DNA of 64,000 nt, taken from positions 19,512-83,511 of the forward strand of contig JALCRV010000005.1 in the NCBI GenBank assembly GCA_022652945.1, written 5' to 3'. The notes under the pieces are model-generated. The model did no database searches. It was not told the origin of the DNA and worked only from the letters and a program-made list of their open reading frames with translations. The stretch is from Bacilli bacterium. GTDB taxonomy: Bacteria > Bacillota_I > Bacilli_A > RFN20 > CAG-288. Positions 16,337 through 25,434 of this stretch are shown here, piece after piece. A program made the translations under genes and the position numbers. Position 1 is the first letter of the stretch. Each line of letters begins with the position of its first letter.

Positions 16337-19300
16337 GTTTCTGTTGGGTATCCTCGTAGCGATCGATATAGGAACGGTTGCGTTTAGCATCGTGAATCGT
16401 CACCAAGACCAGATCGACTTCCTTGGAAAGATCACGGAGTTTTTCAGAAGGAGTGGAAAGGATCGCCTGGAGGCCGAAGCTTCTTAAAAGCCCGACCGAT
16501 TCTTTGATACGGCTGCCATCCATCTTCGAGAAGGCTTCATCGAAAATCACCAGACGCAGAGAATCGGAGTCCGGATCGGAAGAACGGTAAAGCTGGGCGA
16601 AGGAAGCGAGGATAGAAATATAGAAAGGAGTCTGAGTCTCACCGCCGGATTGTCTCTTAAAGGTGCGAGCCAAGGAAGATTCCTTCTCTTCGTTCCCTCT
16701 CTTGACCAAAAGGTCGAAGATCAGGTAAGTGCGGTAATCGGTGAACTTCTGGACGTTTTCGATAATCTGCGCCCGGACATCGCCGGTCTGATCGGTCGCA
16801 TCGGAAATCATATTGAACAGATCGGACATGACGCCTTTATACTTTTCCAGATAGATATCTTCAGCATCCCCGACATTGAGAAGCAAATCATCGGTGATCA
16901 TGTTGTAGTATTCCAGATAATCGCGGTTCGGCTCAACCGAGAAACGGTAGGAATCACGCCCGAAGCGGACTTCGCTTAAGGCTTGGTTCAGTTCCTCAAT
17001 CTGAGAACGGATCGTCTCGAAGGAAGTGCGGAGTTTATAGATGAAATCATCCTTGAATTCCTTGATAGCTTTCTTATGGGCTTCCTCGATCTTCGTAAGA
17101 TAGCTCGGGAGCATGACGGTCGAAAGATTGGTGAGTTCTTTTTCAAAGTCACCGTTATCATTCTCCAGAGTCGTATCGTAGGACAAATTATAAGCCGCGA
17201 CATACTTGGATCGCAGATCGATCAGTTTATCCTTGGTCGACTTCAAGCGATCCTGAGTCTGGACGTAGAGAGTCTGAGCCTGAGCCTTGATTTTATTTAA
17301 AGGCAAAGAAGAACAGGCCTTTTCAAAGAACGGAGCGAATTTCTCGCTGACCAGTTTTTGATCAAACTGCATAAGCTTTTCACCTAAGAAAGTCAAAGCC
17401 TGGCTCTTAGCCGGGATCATTTCATCGTGAAGCGTCTTGATCTGGCTATCCAACCCGCCCTGCTCCAAAAGCAAAGCCTTTTTCTCTTCATCGATCTGTT
17501 CGAGATCATCATCGATCGATTGAATCTTCTTATCGTAAGCGGAGACCTCGGTCAGATCCCCTTCTTTCATCTCCTGTTCAAGACGGCTGGCTTCCTCGTT
17601 CAATTCCTCGACTCGTTTCATCGAAGCGATATCGGACTGGAAAGTCTTCGCCTCGGAAGTCGAAAGGACTTCAAGTTTGGTCAGAGCTCTGAAATAGGAA
17701 TCCAGATCGTTATAGCATTCCAGATCCTTATTCAAAGCCGAGAACTGATCCTTCTTGGCCAAGACGGTATCTTCATCAAGCTTCGTCCCGATAAAGGAGA
17801 CTTCCGCCTTTCTTTCATTCAGATAGAAAGAAGCGTAATTCCGATAGCCGGAACAGTTAGGTAACAAGCCGGAGCCAGAATCTCTCGCCTCCGCAAAGGT
17901 TTCGCATTTCTTCAAATTCCCTAAAAGGAAATCCGTATAGACCCTCGCCCCTTCATGGGAAGTGAGGACCTCTTCAGCAACCGAACCCGGCTGAGCAGTA
18001 AATCCGTGCTCCAAAAGGCGCGAGGAATCGACCACGGCCACTTGGTAGAAACCGTAATCATGGCAAATCTTCGATAAAAGACGAGCGGCTTCGTCGTAGA
18101 AAGAATCATCGACGAAGAAATTGAACTTCTGATTGAAAATATAGGCTTCGATCGCACGGGTCCATCGCTTATCGCGGATATCGACCAAATCGCAGTAAGA
18201 TTCGACCTTCGCTCCATAATGCCTTTCCTGCAAGGCGGCCTGCAAGGCTTCCTTGACCGAAAGATAATCCTGGTTAAAAGGCTTATGTCCTTCGTGGATT
18301 TCCTGCAGCTCTTTATCCAAAGAATCCCTGGAAGAAGTAAGATCGAAAATCGAATTCTCTAAAAGATGGGAAATCTTGATCGATTGGGAATGCAAGCCAG
18401 CCATCTCAGATTGGAACTCGCTAAGCAATTTTTCATTGACACTTCTTCCATCCAAGGCTTTCACCAACTCATCGGAAGTGGAGGAGAACTCTTTAGCGAG
18501 GTCTTTAAAGGTATCGACCTCCTCGTTTTCATTATCGGTGAGGAAAGTGGTCTGAATCGTCATCAGGCGGCTATAAAGCTTATCAAGAGCCTGTTTATAA
18601 TCTTGGCAATAACGTTTCATCGTCTCGGAAATCGAAGCGTAATTATTCTCTAAAGCCGCGATTTTCTCCAAAGCCTGATTCTTCTTCTCAGCTAAAGTTG
18701 CCGAAAGAGAATAACCAGCGGAGCCGACCTTTTTAGCTAAGTAGGATTCCTTCTCCGATTTAAGCTCGGCGGATTGCTTTTCGTATTGAGCCAGACTTAA
18801 GCCGATCTCTTCAACGCGCTTTTGATCTTTTTCCAAGGTGGCGTTATAGCCATCTAAATCACCCTTAGCGGCTTCGTAGTTAGCTCGGTCGGTCACATAG
18901 TCAGCCATGACCAAGGAATCTTTGACTTTCTTAAAGTCATCGTAAGCGCGGGAGATATCAGTCAAGGAATCGATCTTGGTCTGAATCTTCTTGGCTTCCA
19001 ATTCCAGAAGCTTATACTGCTCGATATTCGTCTGCATCGAAGAAATATCGATGTTGTAATCTACATCGCAGACAAACTCGGTGATAAAAGAAGAAATATC
19101 GGTAATCGGGGAGAAGGAGACAGCCTTCTTAAAAAGCGTGAAGAACTTCTCCGGGAGATCACCTAAAGTGTGCTTGATGAATTCGTGGTAGGAAACATTC
19201 GAATCGAAGAACTCATAATCCCCGGGTTTATAAGTCTCGGAAGCAATCTTGGAGAGTTCCTTATAAGTAAGCGGGCGCGGCTGCTCTTTATCGAGCAGAT

Positions 19301-19727
19301 GCGAATTGGAAAAGTCGTTCTCCGGGAAAGGAGAATGGAGATAGAAGAAATGATGTTCCTCAGTATCATCCTCGTAGCAGTCGAAAACGATGCCGAGGGT
19401 GAACTTATCATTCGTCTTATCATCGAAGAACTCCAAAGCGACATAAGAAGTGAAACGTCCCGGGCGCAGACACATAATCTGTCCATCAGCGGTCTCGCCG
19501 GTTTCGCAGCGGAGATAGCCTCTTAAAGTACGTCCGGTCCGATCGTTAGCGGCCTTATTGAAATTGCGTCCGGAAGTATCCCCTAAGAGGACAATCTGAA
19601 TCGCATCGATAATCGTCGACTTCCCCGTGCCGTTAGCACCGGTAAGGAAGGTGATATTCTTGATATCGATATCTTCGTTGGCAAATAAATGCCAGTTGAT
19701 CAGACGAAGCCTTGTCAGTGATTTCAT
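16323..19727 (-). CDS. jetC: SMC-like ATPase, JetC/MksB-type
   Basis: A 1134-residue SMC-family protein, the motor of Wadjet/MksBEF complexes that extrude DNA loops. The N-terminal head has Walker A FLTGANGTGKSTIID (near residue 28). Two long coiled coils flank a hinge around residues 510-640 with RDKRWTRAIEAYIFN and PNCSGYRNYASFYLNE. The C-terminal head has the signature RQSGGETQTPFYISI, Walker B RLVIFDEAFSKMD and a final ATPase beta strand. Its ATG overlaps the jetB stop by 4 bases. It ends in a terminator, so no jetD follows. Function as a defence or chromosome-organising SMC depends on that missing partner. Confidence 0.92.
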   Translation of the reverse strand: MKSLTRLRLINWHLFANEDIDIKNITFLTGANGTGKSTIIDAIQIVLLGDTSGRNFNKAANDRTGRTLRGYLRCETGETADGQIMCLRPGRFTSYVALEFFDDKTNDKFTLGIVFDCYEDDTEEHHFFYLHSPFPENDFSNSHLLDKEQPRPLTYKELSKIASETYKPGDYEFFDSNVSYHEFIKHTLGDLPEKFFTLFKKAVSFSPITDISSFITEFVCDVDYNIDISSMQTNIEQYKLLELEAKKIQTKIDSLTDISRAYDDFKKVKDSLVMADYVTDRANYEAAKGDLDGYNATLEKDQKRVEEIGLSLAQYEKQSAELKSEKESYLAKKVGSAGYSLSATLAEKKNQALEKIAALENNYASISETMKRYCQDYKQALDKLYSRLMTIQTTFLTDNENEEVDTFKDLAKEFSSTSDELVKALDGRSVNEKLLSEFQSEMAGLHSQSIKISHLLENSIFDLTSSRDSLDKELQEIHEGHKPFNQDYLSVKEALQAALQERHYGAKVESYCDLVDIRDKRWTRAIEAYIFNQKFNFFVDDSFYDEAARLLSKICHDYGFYQVAVVDSSRLLEHGFTAQPGSVAEEVLTSHEGARVYTDFLLGNLKKCETFAEARDSGSGLLPNCSGYRNYASFYLNERKAEVSFIGTKLDEDTVLAKKDQFSALNKDLECYNDLDSYFRALTKLEVLSTSEAKTFQSDIASMKRVEELNEEASRLEQEMKEGDLTEVSAYDKKIQSIDDDLEQIDEEKKALLLEQGGLDSQIKTLHDEMIPAKSQALTFLGEKLMQFDQKLVSEKFAPFFEKACSSLPLNKIKAQAQTLYVQTQDRLKSTKDKLIDLRSKYVAAYNLSYDTTLENDNGDFEKELTNLSTVMLPSYLTKIEEAHKKAIKEFKDDFIYKLRTSFETIRSQIEELNQALSEVRFGRDSYRFSVEPNRDYLEYYNMITDDLLLNVGDAEDIYLEKYKGVMSDLFNMISDATDQTGDVRAQIIENVQKFTDYRTYLIFDLLVKRGNEEKESSLARTFKRQSGGETQTPFYISILASFAQLYRSSDPDSDSLRLVIFDEAFSKMDGSRIKESVGLLRSFGLQAILSTPSEKLRDLSKEVDLVLVTIHDAKRNRSYIDRYEDTQQKQKEE

Positions 19728-20500
19728 TTTGCATCTCCTTGGTTAACATCTTCCGCTTCAGAAGGAACTTCATTTCCTTCTTCCGGAATGTTATCTTCTG
19801 TCCCTTCTGTTTCCGCAGGAGAGCTTTCTTCTTCTTTTTCGCCTTCATCTTCTTTTTCAGCGTCCCCGTTAAATAAGCCTTCTTCGTCATCCTCGCCTTC
19901 ATTGATTTCTTTGATGGCGCTATAAAGGGCGTTAAGCTTAGCGTTAGAAATCACGTATCTAATCGAAGGCAGAATGAAAAAGGCATAGGAGTTTTCTCCA
20001 AAGCTTCCCTTAGCCGGAACGACGATCTGATACATGGATAAGGTTCTTAAGGAACTAGCTAAAGACAAAGCGGAGATTCTTCTGGTGACTGTAGTCAGCC
20101 CCAGGTCTTTAAGCAAAACCTTCAAAGAAGTCGAATCGCAATATATCTCGTTAACCGAAGGATTATCCTTCAGCTTCTCTTCGTAGAAAGAACGCAGCGC
20201 GTAAAGGATCAACGTGGTGACCCCATCGATTCTGATGCGGTTAGTCTCATCCTCGGAAGTCAAAAATACGACGCCGTTATCATCGTCTTTGGAGACTTCC
20301 ATCCCCGCGAAGGACAGATAGTCGGAAATCAGATCGAAATGTTTTTCAATAAAAAGGTAGTCAGCGGAGATCTTATTCATCTTCGTAGCTCGATCGTACA
20401 TTCTCCTGACGATGTAGCAGCGGTAAAGCAGGTCGGACACGACCTTGTGGAACTGCGCTTGCTCACCGCGGGTGAGTTTTTCAAAATCCTCTTCAAACAT
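19724..20500 (-). CDS. jetB: JetB/MksE-like subunit (DUF4194)
   Basis: A 258-residue winged-helix accessory protein of SMC complexes, which bridges the kleisin to the SMC heads. The core (about 1-195) has the DUF4194 pattern: EKLTRGEQAQFHKVVSDLLY, YLFIEKHFDLISDYLSFAG, then VFLTSEDETNRIRID. The last 60 residues are a highly acidic Glu/Asp-rich tail (GEDDEEG through EAEDVNQGD), not usual in the family. It overlaps jetA by one base (TAATG) and jetC by four (ATGA), so the three are translationally coupled. Confidence 0.85.
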   Translation of the reverse strand: MFEEDFEKLTRGEQAQFHKVVSDLLYRCYIVRRMYDRATKMNKISADYLFIEKHFDLISDYLSFAGMEVSKDDDNGVVFLTSEDETNRIRIDGVTTLILYALRSFYEEKLKDNPSVNEIYCDSTSLKVLLKDLGLTTVTRRISALSLASSLRTLSMYQIVVPAKGSFGENSYAFFILPSIRYVISNAKLNALYSAIKEINEGEDDEEGLFNGDAEKEDEGEKEEESSPAETEGTEDNIPEEGNEVPSEAEDVNQGDAK

Positions 20501-21963
20501 TATACCTTCCCCTTTCTAGTGAACCGGTAATCAGGCATGAGGAAACGACCGTTCCTGGTTTGGTCCCCGATTTTTTCAATGGTATAGAACATATCTCCGA
20601 ATTCAGCTCTGACCGTCCCGAGGATCAAAAGGATCATCTGGTTCATGTCCTCGATCGGGATATCTTTCGTCTCGATGACTTTGCGGTTACCGAAAGCCTT
20701 CAACATGAAAGCTTCGATCGCCTCGAAGGAGAACATGTTGACTTCGTTCTCTAAGAAGGCATTCATCAGATCATCATCCCCGGCAAACTGATCCTCTAAA
20801 GGCATCGGATCCATCTCTTCCTTGATGGTGCGTTTAAAAGGCATCGTCAAGCAATCGGAATCCACGAAACCTTGATGGTAAATAGAAATCGTCTTTGAAG
20901 CTTCAAGGACAATGGGGATATCATCGATATTTGAACCCGGGCCCGCGGGTGTTTTATCAAGGGCCTTAGCCATCTGGAGAATCACCGCATCCAGCTTGCC
21001 CTTAATCGTCTTATCCGAAGAAGAAAGGAAATTGACTTTCTTCTGGACCGCTTTGGTGTATTTGGCATTCGCCTGATCGATCTCCTCGAAGGAGGAAGAA
21101 AGCCTGGAGAAAATATCGATCGTCTCCTGAAGCATCCGGTTAATCTCAATATTGATTTCCGAAGCCTTCATCTTGGTGTAGCTAGGATCATATTTAGCTT
21201 GGGAAACAAGCTTAGCCATGATGCGGGTATCGTGCTGCCATCTCTTCAAAATCGCCATGACCGGGAGCGAATAAAGGCCTAAAGAATCATAAGTCTTCAT
21301 CGGGTGGTAGACTTTATCGCCAACTTGGTTCTTAAAAATATCAAAGTGCTGTCTTAAGACCTCGTTCGGGTCGAAGACATTTGAAAGATTATGTCCGAAA
21401 ACGCAGATTGAATGGTGGAGCAAAGTGACGTTCAACTCCAAATCATCCGCATTCTTTCGGGCGGAGACGAGGGAGCGAAACATATAGTCGTCCTCTTTTT
21501 CGTTCTCTAAGGACAGCTCGGAGAAAGTCTGGTGAACCAGAGGCACATAAAGAGCGGTATCCGAGGAAAGCTCCGAAATAAGCTGAAGCATTCTGATGGC
21601 GTAGGAAGGCAGGTAGATATAATCGATATTGCTCTGGGTTTCCCTTTCGACATCGATCCAACCGGTGGAGCAAAGCTTACGGAAGATATAATTGATCTTC
21701 CCGGAAAGCGCAGAATCATCGATCACGAAAGGAATATCTTCTTCGTCCGGTTTATCATCAAGCTTATCAAGGTTAACATCAAAAAGACCCATGATATCTT
21801 CCCCATGGGCACGAAGGGCTGAAAGATAATCAGCTTTTTTGATCTTGGATTTATAGACTTTCAAGGTCTCAAAAAGCGTCAGCAAAGCGAAGGAATAAAC
21901 GGCTTTATATTTTCTCGACAGCACCGAGAAGAAATTCTCGGGCAGTTTATCAAACAAATTCAA
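20500..21963 (-). CDS. jetA: JetA/MksF-like kleisin subunit (Wadjet JetA family)
   Basis: A 487-residue protein resembling the JetA family of Firmicutes Wadjet loci (the kleisin role). N-terminal LFDKLPENFFSVLSRKYKAVY is the family hallmark, with a winged-helix region near residues 85-125 (IFRKLCSTGWIDVERE), helical middle, and a C-terminal region ending in DYRFTRKGKV. The start is TTG at 21963 with GGGAG nine bases upstream. It is first in the jetABC operon with a clear promoter. Family assignment is based on sequence pattern and on the jetB and jetC neighbours. Confidence 0.85.
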   Translation of the reverse strand: MNLFDKLPENFFSVLSRKYKAVYSFALLTLFETLKVYKSKIKKADYLSALRAHGEDIMGLFDVNLDKLDDKPDEEDIPFVIDDSALSGKINYIFRKLCSTGWIDVERETQSNIDYIYLPSYAIRMLQLISELSSDTALYVPLVHQTFSELSLENEKEDDYMFRSLVSARKNADDLELNVTLLHHSICVFGHNLSNVFDPNEVLRQHFDIFKNQVGDKVYHPMKTYDSLGLYSLPVMAILKRWQHDTRIMAKLVSQAKYDPSYTKMKASEINIEINRMLQETIDIFSRLSSSFEEIDQANAKYTKAVQKKVNFLSSSDKTIKGKLDAVILQMAKALDKTPAGPGSNIDDIPIVLEASKTISIYHQGFVDSDCLTMPFKRTIKEEMDPMPLEDQFAGDDDLMNAFLENEVNMFSFEAIEAFMLKAFGNRKVIETKDIPIEDMNQMILLILGTVRAEFGDMFYTIEKIGDQTRNGRFLMPDYRFTRKGKV

Positions 21964-22004
21964 GGCGGATATCTCCCATCTAAAATACTTCTATATACTA
22001 ATTA

Positions 22005-22034
22005 ATTATATATTGTGCGAGGGGAGCCAAACAA
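22005..22034 (-). promoter_or_regulatory. Promoter of the jetABC operon
   Basis: Minus strand TTGTTT (22034-22029), 18-base spacer, TATAAT (22010-22005); leader of about 35 bases with GGGAG before the TTG start. Confidence 0.6.
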
Positions 22035-22132
22035 CAATTTTTTTCGTTTTTTTCAGGTTATTTCATAAAAGATGTCACAATGTCAAAAAGGGTGAGAAAA
22101 TTCAAAGAAAAGCAGTTAAAAAATCTTCTTTT

Positions 22133-22927
22133 TTACATTCCTTTAAAATAGATTGGAAGTTTTTTGGTCCTGATATCCCCTTCCTGCATCAAAAGAGGAT
22201 CTTTTTCACGCATCTCAGCGACTTTTTCTTTGATTTCTTCTTCGAGCCTTTTCGCCAGTTCCACCGTGGAGGTCTTTTCTAGTTCTTCAGGAGTGATGGG
22301 CCTGAAGAAATGGACTTGGACAGGAAAACGTTTCATGTCGAATTTTTTATCTAAGCAGCGGAAGGAGCCGAATAATGCCACGGGGACAATCGGCTTTTTT
22401 TCCGAAAAGGCCGCCTTTAAAGCCCCCGGCTTAAAGCTAGCCATCTCATGATGAGGGTCCCTAGAACGGGTACCTTCGGGGAAAATGACGAAAGATTGGG
22501 TCGGATTTTCACGCATGGATTTTTCAATTGCCATGATGGCTTTCACTTCGTCTTTGAAGTTTTTTCGGTCCATAAAAACCGAACCAAGGGCTTTGATAAT
22601 CGTTCCAGCGTAAATAAAATGCTCCGATTCTTTTTTAGCGAGGAACCCGATCGGCCGATCGATAACGGAGATTAAAGTGATGGGGTCGACATTCGACTGA
22701 TGGTTACAAATAAACAAAACATTAGTATCTGAGGGGATATTCTCTAAACCTTCTACGATAAAACGGCAGCGCAGATCTCGCGCTACGCTTTTTACTAAAG
22801 GCTGAACCGCCGCGTATCTTTTCTCGGGAGAATAGCGCTCAGGATGTCGTGCCAAAGGACGGATACGCCACATATTTTGCATCAGCATGCTGACGCCTTG
22901 AGAGAAGACCCTTAGGTACTTTATCAT
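22133..22927 (-). CDS. plsC: 1-acyl-sn-glycerol-3-phosphate acyltransferase
   Basis: Adds the second acyl chain in phosphatidic acid synthesis at the inner face of the membrane; 264 residues. The catalytic HxxxxD is in CNHQSNVDPITL (near residue 85), the substrate-binding motif FPEGTRSRD is near residue 147, and PVALFGSFRC follows. An N-terminal hydrophobic stretch of about 15 residues is short and may be only peripheral. AAGGAGG lies 7 bases before the ATG. It follows pulA by 27 bases as the last gene of the ftsK-to-plsC operon; together with acpS it gives the operon a lipid-synthesis component. Confidence 0.93.
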   Translation of the reverse strand: MIKYLRVFSQGVSMLMQNMWRIRPLARHPERYSPEKRYAAVQPLVKSVARDLRCRFIVEGLENIPSDTNVLFICNHQSNVDPITLISVIDRPIGFLAKKESEHFIYAGTIIKALGSVFMDRKNFKDEVKAIMAIEKSMRENPTQSFVIFPEGTRSRDPHHEMASFKPGALKAAFSEKKPIVPVALFGSFRCLDKKFDMKRFPVQVHFFRPITPEELEKTSTVELAKRLEEEIKEKVAEMREKDPLLMQEGDIRTKKLPIYFKGM

Positions 22928-22954
22928 CCTTCTGCCTCCTTAGAAAAACGTTGA

Positions 22955-25087
22955 TCAGCTCCCGACAGCGACAATCATCGAAAGGCCGTTAACTAAGACC
23001 AGCTGCGAATAGCATTCTTGATGCAAGAGGCCCGCCTCATTAAAGACGATACGGAAGTATTTATCAAATTGATAACGCACGGTGACTTCGGAAGGATTGA
23101 TGATGATAATGATTTCCGGCTCATCCTCAAAGGCAGCGTATTTTATAGCTAAAGCTCCCGAGGATAGATTCTCGAAAGTGATGCGATCCATCAGTTCTTT
23201 TTTAGCGTTTAAGGAGAAGCTCGGATATTTTTTCTTCAGCGCAATTAAATCCGCTAAGTAGCGGGACATATTTTTTCTCTTCCCCGCTTCTTCCCAATCG
23301 AAGCCGTTAACCTTATCACCGGCATCGTAAGAGTTAGTCACACCCTGTTTGGACTGCCCGACTTCCTGCCCCGCATGGATAAAAGGAATCCCGAAGGCCA
23401 GGACTAAGGCGGAATTGATCAAGTTAACTCTTCTGAGGATTTTTTCTTCATCTTCCTCCGGCCAGCAGCCTTTGACTTTATCGTAAAGGACACCGTCGTC
23501 GTGGCATTCGACATAATTGATCGACTGCTTAGGTGAAGCGAAAAGCGGAGGGAAAGCCAAGGAAACGACCGAACCGAGGAAGACATGCTTAAAGCCATCG
23601 ATATAATCGGTATCCCCGGTCAGATAACCTTTCGGAGATAAGTCTTTTCCGTAGATTCTGCCACGGCAGATATCTCTGAACCGATCATTAAAGAAGCCGT
23701 AATCTTTTAAGCTTGCGGCATTGTTCATGCTGCCTTTTTCCGAAGAAGGTAAAGCGGTCATCATATCCCAGCCTTCCCCGTAGCAAATCATCGCAGGCTT
23801 TAAAGCCTTTAATTTAAAGAATGCCTGATTCAAGGTGGTCTTATCAATCAAGCCCATCAAATCGAAACGGAAGCCATCCATCCCGTAATACTGGGCGAAG
23901 TAAGTAAGGCAATCAATGATGAGTTTTCTCACCATGAAGCGGCGAGATTCAATATCGTTCCCGCAACCGCTGCCTTCCGATAAGAATCCTTCATCGGTGA
24001 AACGATAATAATAATTCGGGCAGAGTTTATTTAAAGACGAGGTGAGGAACTGGAAAGTGTGGTTAAAGACCACATCCATGTTGACTCTGATTCCCTTCTT
24101 ATGGAAAGCTGCCACCAGTCCTCTTAATTCTTCCATCCTCTTATAAGGATCGTTCGGGTCGGAGGAATAAGAGCCCTCCGGGGCAAACCAGAAAATCGGA
24201 TCGTAGCCCCAGTTATAAGTGGAGAAAGGGTTATCGTCGGAGATTGTCTGGAAATCAAAAACCGGCATCAGTTGGACGTGGGAGACCCCTAAGGAAGCGA
24301 TGTAATCGATTCCGATGGGATTCCCTTCTTCATCCTTTAAGCCTTCTCTAGCTAAAGCGTTATAGGTGCCTTTATCTTTTAAAGAAGTCAAGGATGTCAT
24401 ATCTCGGACATCCAGTTCATAAATCACCGATTTACAAGGATCATCTAAAGGAGGCAATTGATCTTCATGGAGATCGATTTTCTTTAATCTATCAAGATCG
24501 ACCACGTAACCTATCCGGGAATTCAGACCTACCGATTTAGCGTAAGGATCGACCGCATTTACGACGATCCCGTTGATCGTAGCTTGATAAATGTAACCAA
24601 CCCCGGAAAGATCACCTTGGATTTCTCCTTCGTAAACACCGGAAGGAAGACGCTGAAGACGGGTATAATTCACTTCCTCTCCCTTGATAGTCTTCACAAC
24701 CATCTCGGAAGCTAAAGGAGAAAAGACACGGAAGATTGTTTTCTCTTTAGAGTAGATTGCCCCTAACTCACCATCGTAACGGTAAGTCTCTTCAAAATCC
24801 GGCAAGGTAGCTAAAAAGGTGATGTCCAAAGGCGAGAATTCGTTTTTCCCATCCGCCAGTTCATAAAGCGAGCCGGGGATAATCGGAACATCAAGGGTAA
24901 AAATATAAATAAAAGTAGATTTGGATTCGCTCTTGGAAATACATTTCAAAGAGGTGACAAGCTTACCATCTTTATAAAGGCGCATATCTTTCGCCAAAGG
25001 CGAATTATAAGGCTTGTTGACGGCCACCTCGATGGAATCCAACGATTTTAAAGTAGCGTAGAAATTATATGTATTGATTATCGACAT
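22955..25087 (-). CDS. pulA: Type I pullulanase (GH13 debranching enzyme)
   Basis: Hydrolyses alpha-1,6 branches of glycogen, starch or pullulan; 710 residues, no signal peptide, hence cytosolic and likely acting on stored or imported glucan. An N-terminal carbohydrate-module/CBM48-like region (about 1-225) precedes the GH13 barrel. Visible motifs are YNWGYDP (hallmark of type I pullulanase), DVVFNHT, FRFDLMG (nucleophile D), YGEGWD (acid/base E) and VECHDDGVLYD, with FIHAGQEVG after it. I chose the start at 25087 because AGGGGAG lies 6 bases upstream; the frame is open 8 codons further into acpS. Confidence 0.96.
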   Translation of the reverse strand: MSIINTYNFYATLKSLDSIEVAVNKPYNSPLAKDMRLYKDGKLVTSLKCISKSESKSTFIYIFTLDVPIIPGSLYELADGKNEFSPLDITFLATLPDFEETYRYDGELGAIYSKEKTIFRVFSPLASEMVVKTIKGEEVNYTRLQRLPSGVYEGEIQGDLSGVGYIYQATINGIVVNAVDPYAKSVGLNSRIGYVVDLDRLKKIDLHEDQLPPLDDPCKSVIYELDVRDMTSLTSLKDKGTYNALAREGLKDEEGNPIGIDYIASLGVSHVQLMPVFDFQTISDDNPFSTYNWGYDPIFWFAPEGSYSSDPNDPYKRMEELRGLVAAFHKKGIRVNMDVVFNHTFQFLTSSLNKLCPNYYYRFTDEGFLSEGSGCGNDIESRRFMVRKLIIDCLTYFAQYYGMDGFRFDLMGLIDKTTLNQAFFKLKALKPAMICYGEGWDMMTALPSSEKGSMNNAASLKDYGFFNDRFRDICRGRIYGKDLSPKGYLTGDTDYIDGFKHVFLGSVVSLAFPPLFASPKQSINYVECHDDGVLYDKVKGCWPEEDEEKILRRVNLINSALVLAFGIPFIHAGQEVGQSKQGVTNSYDAGDKVNGFDWEEAGKRKNMSRYLADLIALKKKYPSFSLNAKKELMDRITFENLSSGALAIKYAAFEDEPEIIIIINPSEVTVRYQFDKYFRIVFNEAGLLHQECYSQLVLVNGLSMIVAVGS

Positions 25088-25100
25088 GCTGCTCCCCTTC

Positions 25101-25433
25101 CTAGGAAACAAAGCCCGGGTTTAAGATAACGAAAGCCAATGCGTAATCATCGTGGGAAATGCTGATTTCCCCAACTTCTTCACCTTTGTAATAAAGGTGC
25201 GGCTTGCCCGAATGATCATTAAGGATCTCGATATCTTTCATTTTGGCCTGAAGTAAACCGCTGGCTTTGACAAATGCTTCCTTCCCCGCCCAACGTCCGC
25301 CGAGATAACTGACCTCGTCTTTCTTCCCGTGAGCTGACATTTCAGCTTGTTCACGCTCAGAAAGAATCCGCTTGGCGAAAGAAGAAGAAGTCTCCTCTAT
25401 CCTTTTCAGACAGACGATATCCGTCCCAATCAT
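25101..25433 (-). CDS. acpS: Holo-[acyl-carrier-protein] synthase
   Basis: Transfers 4'-phosphopantetheine from CoA to acyl carrier protein; 110 residues, slightly short of the usual 115-125. The Mg-binding MIGTDIVCLKRIEE (D5) and GRWAGKEAFVKASG (E and K of the active site) are intact, as is ISHDDYALAFVI. One base separates it from the upstream M16-like gene and 13 bases from pulA, so it is part of the operon. Confidence 0.95.
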   Translation of the reverse strand: MIGTDIVCLKRIEETSSSFAKRILSEREQAEMSAHGKKDEVSYLGGRWAGKEAFVKASGLLQAKMKDIEILNDHSGKPHLYYKGEEVGEISISHDDYALAFVILNPGFVS

Positions 25434-25434
25434 T

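Noticed and set aside
16323..22132. jetD gene hidden on the other strand or in gaps
   Set aside because: All plus-strand frames here are short shadows without family motifs.
25088..25111. Longer start for the pullulanase
   Set aside because: The eight codons overlap acpS; the later ATG has the ribosome site.
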